Below, piece by piece: positions 1 to 5,134 of a DNA stretch of 6,903 nucleotides. The number at the start of each line of letters is the position of its first letter. Position 1 is the stretch's first letter. The notes beneath the pieces are model-generated. The model searched no databases and was not told the DNA's origin. It saw nothing but the letters and a program-made list of their open reading frames with translations. This DNA comes from Candidatus Saccharimonadota bacterium (GTDB lineage Bacteria; Patescibacteriota; Saccharimonadia; Saccharimonadales; UBA7683): contig JAGQNU010000065.1 in NCBI GenBank assembly GCA_020427905.1, positions 1 to 6,903 on the forward strand, in the 5' to 3' direction. Position numbers and translations under genes: made by a program.

Positions 1-423
1 AGTAGAGGTCATAAGACCCTTAACAAAACTTGAGCTTACTATTTCAAATTCGGCGGCACACGGGATGAGTACGGTTTGTACGGAACGATCTACAGTTTCT
101 CCAAATCTATAATAGACTCTCTCGTCCTCAAGATCCTTGGCAGTTCGAATACCCCTCACAATATGGGTAAAGCCTTCATCAACGGCATGCTCAATAAGTA
201 GTTTTCCGCAGTAGCTACCAATCTTGACGTTACGGATGTCTCCCGTAACAACTTCAAGCATTCGTACTCGTTCCTCAAGTGTAAACAAGTATGACTTATC
301 TGGGTGCAGGCCAATGTCAACATGAAAGTCCTCAAATAGTTCTGCCCCTGCCTTAATTACCTCAAGATGCCCATTAGTTGGTGGGTCAAACGACCCTGCA
401 TAAAAAGCTTTGGTTTCTGCCAC
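1..423 (-). CDS. coaD: Pantetheine-phosphate adenylyltransferase (CoaD), 3'-truncated by window edge
   Basis: CoaD transfers AMP from ATP to 4'-phosphopantetheine, the penultimate step of coenzyme A synthesis, in the cytoplasm. The 141 visible residues begin with GTG at 423 and run off the left edge. The nucleotidyltransferase signature SFDPPTNGH is at residues 11-19, followed by HPDKSYLF (37-47 region, Lys43), the RGIR block (90-93) with Asp97, and the SSSFVKG segment (about 130-136) that stands for the family's ISS motif. CoaD is usually about 160 residues, so roughly 20 C-terminal residues are missing. The start is set by a strong SD, GAGGAGG (complement of 429-435), five bases upstream. 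The gene diverges from the rightward genes beginning near 485. Another cytidylyltransferase-fold enzyme is possible but the RGIR and SSS motifs favour CoaD. Confidence 0.9.
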   Translation of the reverse strand, partial: MAETKAFYAGSFDPPTNGHLEVIKAGAELFEDFHVDIGLHPDKSYLFTLEERVRMLEVVTGDIRNVKIGSYCGKLLIEHAVDEGFTHIVRGIRTAKDLEDERVYYRFGETVDRSVQTVLIPCAAEFEIVSSSFVKGLMTST

Positions 424-433
424 TGAGACCTCC

Positions 434-462
434 TCGACTTTGTGTACTTTTTACTATATCAT
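434..462 (+). promoter_or_regulatory. Putative sigma-70-type promoter for the rightward small ORF / HD / group
   Basis: TCGACT (434-439, four of six to TTGACA) and TATCAT (457-462, five of six) are separated by 17 bases. The same -10 hexamer, TATCAT, and the same spacing occur in the much stronger promoter at 2655-2683. Transcription would begin near 469, just upstream of the AGGAG SD at 475-479. The -35 overlaps the SD of coaD on the opposite strand, and the -10 overlaps the proposed coaD -10. Confidence 0.42.
453..461 (-). promoter_or_regulatory. Putative extended -10 promoter for coaD
   Basis: Read leftward, this segment is TGATATAGT: a TGn extension followed by TATAGT (five of six matches to TATAAT). 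Transcription would start near 446, giving a leader of about 23 bases that contains the coaD SD. No good -35 hexamer is visible at 16-18 bases, which an extended -10 can tolerate. The -10 overlaps that of the opposing promoter. Assigned from sequence match only. Confidence 0.4.
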
Positions 463-484
463 AATACATAATAAAGGAGTGAGC

Positions 485-664
485 GTGGCAGCACAAAAAT
501 TACAGTATCCAGGGGCGCATGGGCTCACTAGCGGTACGGACTCTGATAAATCAACAGTTGTGAGACGCTTCAATCCTCATGGGTTATACATAGTTGGCGC
601 CGTTTGGCGTAGGGTTCGGGTAATGTGTGTTTCTAGTGTAGTGGGTGTGTGGAGTTTGCAATGA
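485..664 (+). CDS. Small hypothetical ORF (59 aa), coupled to the HD-domain gene
   Basis: Not recognised. The ORF starts with GTG at 485 behind AGGAG (475-479, spacing 5) and ends in TGA at 662-664, so it overlaps the next start as ATGA (661-664), a typical translational coupling layout. An in-frame GTG at 479 is too close to the SD. The first 33 residues are hydrophilic. The rest (LYIVGAVWRRVRVMCVSSVV and after) is hydrophobic and Val-rich with two or three Arg, too irregular for a confident membrane helix. It fills the space between the divergent promoter and the HD gene. It may be a real small protein, or merely a translated leader whose role is to bring ribosomes to the HD gene, which has a weaker site of its own. 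Coding status is unproven. Confidence 0.35.
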   Translation: MAAQKLQYPGAHGLTSGTDSDKSTVVRRFNPHGLYIVGAVWRRVRVMCVSSVVGVWSLQ

Positions 665-1350
665 GCGTAGAGCGGGTCACGAATTATGTGGATAAACTTG
701 AGCCATATCTCACGCCAGATAGCGGTAACTTTGATGATGTCAGACCCGCACTAATGAGTCTTGTGCTCCCATATGAGGTTGACCCATGGCGTTACTTCCA
801 CACCGTCAAACATCTTGAAGAGAAGTTGGAATTCTTGGTCGCGCACGCTGAAGAGTTCGATCATCCACGAGTAGTGTTTGGTGCGAGCCCCGGTCACGAC
901 ACGTTATATTACCCCTGGCTTTATAACCCACAACTTGGTGTGAAGGGTATCAATGAAGCACAGTCCTCGGAGATGACCCAGAGATTATTTACCCCACATT
1001 TTAAGCTCTGGGAGGTGAGTAAAATGGGGCAATTCATCGAAGTGACTGCGCATCACCCAAGTGACCTGGGTAATACAGATCTCGGGTACTTCCTTGATTC
1101 AGACATGCGAATAATTGGCGCCCCTCCAGAACGGTTTGAAGAATACGAGGGTCAAACCAGCAGTGAGTTTACGTGGCTTGGTACAGTAGCTCGTAAGCAG
1201 TATCTTATGGGCCGTCTTGCATTCTTCGCGTCTGTCAAAGGTAAGTTGATCTACAACACGGATGCAGGTCGTGATTTGTATCAGGCTCAGGCCGATACAA
1301 ATATTACGGATATGACAGCTCGGCATACTGCCGAACTTGAACGGCTTTAG
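661..1350 (+). CDS. HD-superfamily metal-dependent phosphohydrolase-like protein (COG4339-like)
   Basis: Predicted soluble protein of 229 residues resembling the predicted metal-dependent HD phosphohydrolases of COG4339; the substrate is unknown. The expected landmarks appear in order: RYFHTVKHL (44-52, for the family's R-x-YH-x3-H), GHD (78-80, the HD metal pair) then LYY, NEAQSS (98-103), TAHH (129-132), the FLDSDM segment (144-149) followed by IIGAP, and a C-terminal R-x-IYNT block (about 195-205). ATG 661 is preferred because GGAG (651-654) lies six bases upstream; an in-frame GTG at 649 would add four residues. The start overlaps the stop of the small upstream ORF (ATGA). folD follows after 30 bases. 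The family assignment rests on motif order; enzyme activity is inference. Confidence 0.75.
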   Translation: MSVERVTNYVDKLEPYLTPDSGNFDDVRPALMSLVLPYEVDPWRYFHTVKHLEEKLEFLVAHAEEFDHPRVVFGASPGHDTLYYPWLYNPQLGVKGINEAQSSEMTQRLFTPHFKLWEVSKMGQFIEVTAHHPSDLGNTDLGYFLDSDMRIIGAPPERFEEYEGQTSSEFTWLGTVARKQYLMGRLAFFASVKGKLIYNTDAGRDLYQAQADTNITDMTARHTAELERL

Positions 1351-1374
1351 ATTCGAGACTACCTCTGTTATGAT
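1346..1374 (+). promoter_or_regulatory. Putative extended -10 promoter for folD, predicting a leaderless mRNA
   Basis: TGTTATGAT (1366-1374) is a TGn-extended -10 with TATGAT (five of six). TTTAGA (1346-1351), which overlaps the stop of the HD gene, can serve as a four-of-six -35 at 17 bases. The usual start distance of about 7 bases places transcription initiation at 1380-1381, that is on the ATG of folD. Only a poor SD-like string (TAAGAG) touches the ATG. Confidence 0.42.
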
Positions 1375-1380
1375 TAAGAG

Positions 1381-2202
1381 ATGAAGTTACTCAGCGGATC
1401 AGAGCTTGCTGGATTTATTAAAGAGCGACAAGCTAAAGCTGTGCGTGGTTTACGCCAGGCTTATAATGTTGCGCCCAAGTTGGCGATTATAGTCGCAGCT
1501 GATAATCCGGTGATTGATCTGTATGTCCGGTTGAAGAAGCAATATGGGGCGGACATCCTGATTGACGTTGACGTACATAAAGTAGACCAGTCAAATATTA
1601 GCGAAACTGTCGCAAAATTAAACATAGATGATTCGGTGCACGGTATTATCGTGCAGTTGCCGCTGGCTGACCCATCCAAGAACGATGAGGTTCTCTCGCT
1701 CGTTGATCCCTCAAAAGATGTTGATGCACTTGGTTTAGCCCCTGATTTTGATGCTGCGACGCCAACCGCCATCCTCTGGCTACTGGCGGGTTATAACGTT
1801 AACCTTCTCGGTAAAAGTGTGGTGTTAGTTGGCCATGGCAAACTTGTCGGTGAGCCTCTCCAGAGGATGCTCGAGAACTCTGGTGTACAAGTTAAGGTAT
1901 GCGTCGAGGGGGATGATGTTCATAGTTTTCTTAAAACTGCGGAAGTAATCATTACGGCCACTGGTAAACACGGTGTGATTTCATCAGTCGATATACCTCC
2001 TGGAGCTGTGGTGGTCGACGCTGGAGTTGCTGTTGAGTCAGGTAAGACGGTTGGTGACTTACACCCAGACGTGTATGAGCGAGACGACATCAGTGTTACA
2101 CCACAAAAAGGTGGTGTAGGTCCACTTACGATCTGTGCTTTATTTGAGAATGTTATTAGTGCTGCCAAGTGTTCAGCGGGGATTGATACGAAGGCGGTTT
2201 AA
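1381..2202 (+). CDS. folD: FolD: methylenetetrahydrofolate dehydrogenase / cyclohydrolase
   Basis: Bifunctional cytosolic enzyme of one-carbon metabolism: oxidises 5,10-methylene-THF to methenyl-THF with NAD(P)+ and hydrolyses it to 10-formyl-THF. The protein has 273 residues, slightly shorter than the usual 280-290. The catalytic set is present: Tyr48 and Lys52 in DLYVRLKK, Gln92 in VQLPL, and the KDVDAL aspartates (113/115). The Rossmann half has GHGKLVGEP (151-159), where the family usually reads GRSxxVGxP, then TATG (192-195), VVDAGV (211-216), GDLHPDV (225-231) and TPQKGGVGPLT (240-250), where TPVPGGVGPMT is usual. The nucleotide-binding glycine pattern therefore deviates (Arg/Ser replaced by His/Gly). 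There is no convincing SD; see the promoter at 1346-1374. The stop overlaps that of the convergent receiver gene by four bases. Confidence 0.93.
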   Translation: MKLLSGSELAGFIKERQAKAVRGLRQAYNVAPKLAIIVAADNPVIDLYVRLKKQYGADILIDVDVHKVDQSNISETVAKLNIDDSVHGIIVQLPLADPSKNDEVLSLVDPSKDVDALGLAPDFDAATPTAILWLLAGYNVNLLGKSVVLVGHGKLVGEPLQRMLENSGVQVKVCVEGDDVHSFLKTAEVIITATGKHGVISSVDIPPGAVVVDAGVAVESGKTVGDLHPDVYERDDISVTPQKGGVGPLTICALFENVISAAKCSAGIDTKAV

Positions 2203-2573
2203 GTACCAAGTGCTAACTTAACTTTGTCGGCGACTTGCCGAGGTGTCATCTCGGCCTTAACAATAAACGATTCTACGCCAAGCCCATGGACTGTCTTTGG
2301 CGCCTCCTCCTCACCCATATTAGTTAGGATTATCACTTTGATGTCTTTGCCCCATGGTTTCTTTCTAAGCTCTGCAAGCATCTGATCGCCAGTCATCTCA
2401 GGCATCATTAGATCGAGCAAGATAATATCTGGCTTAAATTGCTCGACAAGCTCAAGGCCCAGTTTGCCGTTCTCGGCTGTTTGGACCTCAAAGCCCTCGG
2501 TCTCAAATTTAAGTCTGTACATCTGACTTATAGCGATGTCGTCTTCAACGATTGCAACTTTTACAGCACTCAT
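2199..2573 (-). CDS. Stand-alone CheY-like response regulator receiver protein
   Basis: A single receiver domain of 124 residues with no output domain. It has the full phosphorylation site: acidic pair Asp11/Asp12 after VAIVE, phosphoacceptor Asp54 in LLDLMMPEM (52-60), Thr84 in IILTN, and Lys106 in FIVKAE. It would take phosphate from a histidine kinase, none of which is in this window, and act through protein contacts rather than DNA binding. The start ATG at 2573 is chosen because the beta-1 strand (VKVAIVEDD) follows at once; the SD GAGAGGG (complement of 2585-2591) is 11 bases away, longer than for its neighbours. I see no confident promoter on this strand, only AT-rich sequence around 2600-2610. 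It converges on folD with a four-base overlap, so no separate terminator fits between them. The partner kinase and pathway are unknown. Confidence 0.9.
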   Translation of the reverse strand: MSAVKVAIVEDDIAISQMYRLKFETEGFEVQTAENGKLGLELVEQFKPDIILLDLMMPEMTGDQMLAELRKKPWGKDIKVIILTNMGEEEAPKTVHGLGVESFIVKAEMTPRQVADKVKLALGT

Positions 2574-2654
2574 CTGTATACTAACCCTCTCTTTGTTACT
2601 TATATACTATGCTAGGCTAAAACTAGATTGATAGCAAGATCACACGTCTCGTAT

Positions 2655-2683
2655 TTGACAAGTATCTATAGGCTGTGTATCAT
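2655..2683 (+). promoter_or_regulatory. Strong sigma-70-type promoter of the PRTase-hisS operon
   Basis: A perfect TTGACA (2655-2660), a 17-base spacer and TATCAT (2678-2683, five of six) form the best promoter match in the window. Transcription would start near 2690, producing a leader of about 110 bases before the first large gene, in contrast to the very short leaders predicted elsewhere here. The leader contains an SD, a short ORF and an intrinsic terminator. Confidence 0.75.
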
Positions 2684-2686
2684 CCT

Positions 2687-2768
2687 AAACTAAGAGAGGA
2701 CATGATGCACCACAACACATTCAGCAGCTCTGTTTATAGTTTTTTAAAGCCCCGTTTTTTACGGGGCT
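2687..2768 (+). promoter_or_regulatory. Candidate attenuator: alternative leader RNA pairings
   Basis: Three pairings compete. First, early leader segments can pair with later ones: AAACTA (2687-2692) with TAGTTT (2737-2742), and AGAG (2693-2696) with CTCT (2728-2731). Second, AGCTCTGT (2726-2733) can pair over eight positions, two of them G-U, with ACGGGGCT (2761-2768), the distal arm of the terminator. Third is the terminator itself. A ribosome stalled on the His codons (2708-2713) would break the first pairing and free 2726-2733. The alternative helices are much weaker than the terminator, and part of the first lies before the predicted transcription start, so this is a model and not an established structure. 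Confidence 0.28.
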
Positions 2769-2803
2769 TTTTCGTTACACATAACACAGGAGGATTATCG
2801 TGA
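2705..2803 (+). CDS. Putative leader peptide (32 aa) with tandem His codons ahead of the hisS operon
   Basis: An SD, GAGAGG (2694-2699), lies five bases before ATG 2705; another ATG at 2702 is in frame but too close. The ORF begins Met-His-His-Asn-Thr-Phe (His codons CAC CAC at 2708-2713), then has a Ser-rich stretch. It continues in frame through both arms of the terminator (LKPRFLRGFF) and across the SD of the next gene, and stops at TGA 2801-2803, overlapping the GTG of the phosphoribosyltransferase gene (GTGA, 2800-2803). Tandem His codons at the start of a leader whose operon encodes histidyl-tRNA synthetase recall leader-peptide attenuators such as that of the his operon, although those carry longer His runs. 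A third His codon (2780-2782) lies past the terminator. Whether it is translated is unproven. Confidence 0.45.
   Translation: MHHNTFSSSVYSFLKPRFLRGFFVTHNTGGLS
2746..2772 (+). terminator. Intrinsic terminator inside the operon leader
   Basis: AAAGCCCCGT (2746-2755) and ACGGGGCTTT (2761-2770) form a perfect 10-bp stem closed by a T5 loop, and the rightward transcript ends in U-rich sequence (2768-2772). On the other strand the stem is followed by A residues, so it terminates rightward transcription only. It sits about 55 bases after the predicted transcription start and 16 bases before the SD of the first large gene. It therefore acts on the operon's own leader transcript rather than on an upstream gene, since the upstream neighbour reads leftward. 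Confidence 0.85.
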
Positions 2804-3792
2804 AGAAACAATTTGCCTTGACACTTGATTTGGGTGAGCGACTCGAAGAGTTCAGGAGAGTGGGCATTGATACACCGGGGCCGCACGACGAGTACATTAC
2901 CGACATCCAAGCTGAAATTGGCAGAATCGTCAACAGAAGCTTGCCTGAGGACTATGACGTAAGCCCAATACACGTCGGAGATTTAGCAGATGACATTATC
3001 GGTAAAGCATCGCAACTCCCAGCTGTTCGGCATGGCGCGACAATTTTGAGTACATGCCCAGAGATTGCGTATCCCACAAGAGGTATGGAGATAGATATCA
3101 ACAGGTTAATTAGCTTTGATGGCAAAAATCTTGGTCTCGGTCCACGGCCCGGGAGAGAACTTGTTAAAGATCAGATGAGGTTGGTACATGCAAAAACACA
3201 CAGAAGTGGGGTTGTGCTGGTTGAGGATGGTGTCTTCTCTGGTGCGACAGTTCGTCACGTTATAGATAGGCTTGAGCAGTCAAGAATACCAATTAGGGGT
3301 GTGGCAGTTGGACTCGATTGTTCTGAGACGTTTGCAGGTGAGATGGAGGCCAGGGGCTACGACTTTTTTGTGACCAAACAAGGAACGCACTATGTTGACT
3401 GGGTACCGGACCATGACTTCATACCCTTTATTCCTGGGTCTGGTCGTGTACTGGGAGTACACCTTAATGATGAGGAGGGCGCAATTCCACTCTACGATCA
3501 CAGGGAGTCCACCTCCTATACCGTCCCATACATCGAGCCTTTTGGGCCAATTGACGACTGGGCATCAATAGAAAAGACGAAAGCACAACAAGCGTCCGTT
3601 GCATTACTTGGTTTGGCGATCGACCTATTCTTAACACTCGAGAGGCGTAATGCGGATATCGATTTACGTATAGGTGATCTACTGAGAACAAAACAAACGC
3701 GTCTAAGGACAAGTTTGCCGGCACGGCTCAATAAGCCACATTTTCCACCCCTTGACTCAAAGGTTAGTAAATATTTGAGTGAGATGATGTAG
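2800..3792 (+). CDS. Type I phosphoribosyltransferase-like protein A (first gene of hisS operon)
   Basis: A 330-residue soluble protein; the exact family is not recognised. The best landmark is a PRPP-loop-like segment, VVLVEDGVFSGATV (138-151), matching the type I phosphoribosyltransferase pattern of hydrophobics, two acidic residues and T/S-G-x-T, with Glu142-Asp143 and Ser147-Gly148. Upstream is DINRLISFDG (99-108) and downstream DFIPFIPGSGR (206-216) and DDWASI (252-257), all three echoed in protein B (5124-5954). About 80 residues precede the core and about 75 follow it. GTG 2800 is fixed by AGGAGG (2788-2793), six bases upstream, and overlaps the leader ORF stop. hisS follows after 25 bases. 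It is likely a PRPP- or nucleotide-binding enzyme, or a regulator using that fold; the substrate cannot be read from the sequence. Confidence 0.7.
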   Translation: MKKQFALTLDLGERLEEFRRVGIDTPGPHDEYITDIQAEIGRIVNRSLPEDYDVSPIHVGDLADDIIGKASQLPAVRHGATILSTCPEIAYPTRGMEIDINRLISFDGKNLGLGPRPGRELVKDQMRLVHAKTHRSGVVLVEDGVFSGATVRHVIDRLEQSRIPIRGVAVGLDCSETFAGEMEARGYDFFVTKQGTHYVDWVPDHDFIPFIPGSGRVLGVHLNDEEGAIPLYDHRESTSYTVPYIEPFGPIDDWASIEKTKAQQASVALLGLAIDLFLTLERRNADIDLRIGDLLRTKQTRLRTSLPARLNKPHFPPLDSKVSKYLSEMM

Positions 3793-3817
3793 CTAATGAT
3801 AACCAAGGAGGATTACT

Positions 3818-5134
3818 ATGGCTAAACAAGCAGGACCAATGTCTGGGTTCAGGGATATGCTCGCAGACCAAATGATACCAAGACAGGAGGCACTTGATAC
3901 GGTACGATCAGTGTACGAGTCATATGGGTTTGTGCCGCTTAAGACGCCGGCCCTCGAACGACTCCAGACGCTTACTGGAAAATATGGCGAGGAGGGCGAG
4001 GGGCTTATATATAAGTTTCAGGATAACGGTGGGCGTGATGTCGCAATGAGGTATGACCAAACGGTTCCACTTGCACGAGTAGTAGCACAGCATGCAAGTG
4101 ATTTACCGTCACCCTACAAGCGATATGCTCTTGGTGAAGTGTGGCGTGGCGAACGACCTGGGGCGGGCCGCTATAGAGAGTTCACACAGTTTGATGCTGA
4201 CACCGTTGGAACGCTGAGTTACTTAGCAGACGCCGAGATTATTGCGATGATGCAAGACTCCATGTCTGCACTTGGTTTAGCAACTCGTATCAGAGTAAAT
4301 GATAGGCGTCTTCTTGATGGTCTCGCGACAGCATGCGCTGTAGAAGGAGAGGCTGGTTTCAAGTCCCTCGTTGGCTCAATTGACAAGATTGACAAGATCG
4401 GTCGCACGGCAGTGCTAGATGAGATACGTCTAGAGTTTGGCGATGATGCCGCCCAAACGGCTGACAAGTATCTCGATTGTGTAAACGAACCAGGTAGAGA
4501 GCTCGAGTCGGTTTTAGGTACACTTAAGTCAGAGGTTGCAAGAGAGGGTGTTGAGAACCTTCAGAGAATACTCGGTGCGCTTGCGCGCGCGGGCTATAGC
4601 AAGGAGCAGATTGTCTTTGATCCTACGATTGCGCGCGGGCTTGATTATTACACAAGTACAATTTACGAAACCATGCTTACTGACTTGCCTGAGATAGGGA
4701 GCGTGTGTAGCGGGGGTCGTTACGACAATCTCATTGAGCAAATGGGTGGGCCAGCAACTCCCGCCGTAGGGACATCAATCGGAGTTGATCGTCTCATAGA
4801 GGGTATGCGTCAGTTGGGACAACTGAAGGAGGTTAAGACCAATACCCATGTTGTTATTGCTGCACTTGACGTAGAGCTTGACGAGGATCGATTTGAGATA
4901 GTCCAAAGCTTACGAGCTGCCGGAATCTCGGCTGACCTAGTGTTTGAGAGTGCCAAGTTGGGCAAACAGTTTAAAAAAATCGAGCAACTTGGGGTAAATA
5001 CAGTGTTATTGTTTGGCGCTCAAGAGCGAGATAAGGGGGTTGTTATCGTCAAGGATTTGACATCAGGTGAGCAAACCGAAGTACCATTAGAGAAGCTAAC
5101 AACATTTATAAAAGGGGTGAATGATGGAGAGTAA
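3818..5134 (+). CDS. hisS: Histidyl-tRNA synthetase (HisRS)
   Basis: Class II aminoacyl-tRNA synthetase charging tRNA-His with histidine, cytosolic, 438 residues (usual 420-460). Visible motifs: GFRDML (10-15), MRYDQTVPLARVV (77-89), motif 2 with EVWRGERPGAGRYREF (107-122), the HisRS-specific RGLDYYTS (273-280, with the catalytic Arg273) and SGGRYDNL (298-305), and motif 3 GTSIGVDRL (318-326). The anticodon-binding domain starts near 343 (THVVIAAL). RYDQTVPLAR is the form typical of archaeal and eukaryotic-type HisRS; E. coli has RPEGT here. Both HisRS-specific motifs and the anticodon domain are intact, so this is a true synthetase and not the HisZ paralog. AGGAGG (3806-3811) is six bases before ATG. 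It is the second gene of the operon, and its end overlaps the next gene. The leader peptide with His codons suggests histidine-responsive control. Confidence 0.96.
   Translation: MAKQAGPMSGFRDMLADQMIPRQEALDTVRSVYESYGFVPLKTPALERLQTLTGKYGEEGEGLIYKFQDNGGRDVAMRYDQTVPLARVVAQHASDLPSPYKRYALGEVWRGERPGAGRYREFTQFDADTVGTLSYLADAEIIAMMQDSMSALGLATRIRVNDRRLLDGLATACAVEGEAGFKSLVGSIDKIDKIGRTAVLDEIRLEFGDDAAQTADKYLDCVNEPGRELESVLGTLKSEVAREGVENLQRILGALARAGYSKEQIVFDPTIARGLDYYTSTIYETMLTDLPEIGSVCSGGRYDNLIEQMGGPATPAVGTSIGVDRLIEGMRQLGQLKEVKTNTHVVIAALDVELDEDRFEIVQSLRAAGISADLVFESAKLGKQFKKIEQLGVNTVLLFGAQERDKGVVIVKDLTSGEQTEVPLEKLTTFIKGVNDGE

Noticed and set aside
1351..1380. Tetrahydrofolate riboswitch before folD
   Set aside because: The HD-folD gap is only 30 bases, too short for the aptamer, and no matching conserved segments were seen.
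2237..2255. GCCGAG/CTCGGC hairpin (6-bp stem, 7-base loop) downstream of folD
   Set aside because: It lies inside the receiver coding sequence and has no U tract on either strand, so it cannot be called an intrinsic terminator.
2684..2799. T-box leader controlling hisS
   Set aside because: The leader is about 110 bases and lacks the conserved AGGGTGGNACCGCG-type T-box sequence, so a leader-peptide model is preferred.
2734..2973. Leftward frame of 79 codons covering the terminator and the N-terminus of gene A
   Set aside because: It has no SD or domain, lies antisense to a well-supported gene, and includes the terminator arms as codons.
4379..4399. Tandem ATTGACAAG-like repeat in hisS
   Set aside because: Only two short copies encoding Ile-Asp-Lys twice; an ordinary coding coincidence with no structural implication.
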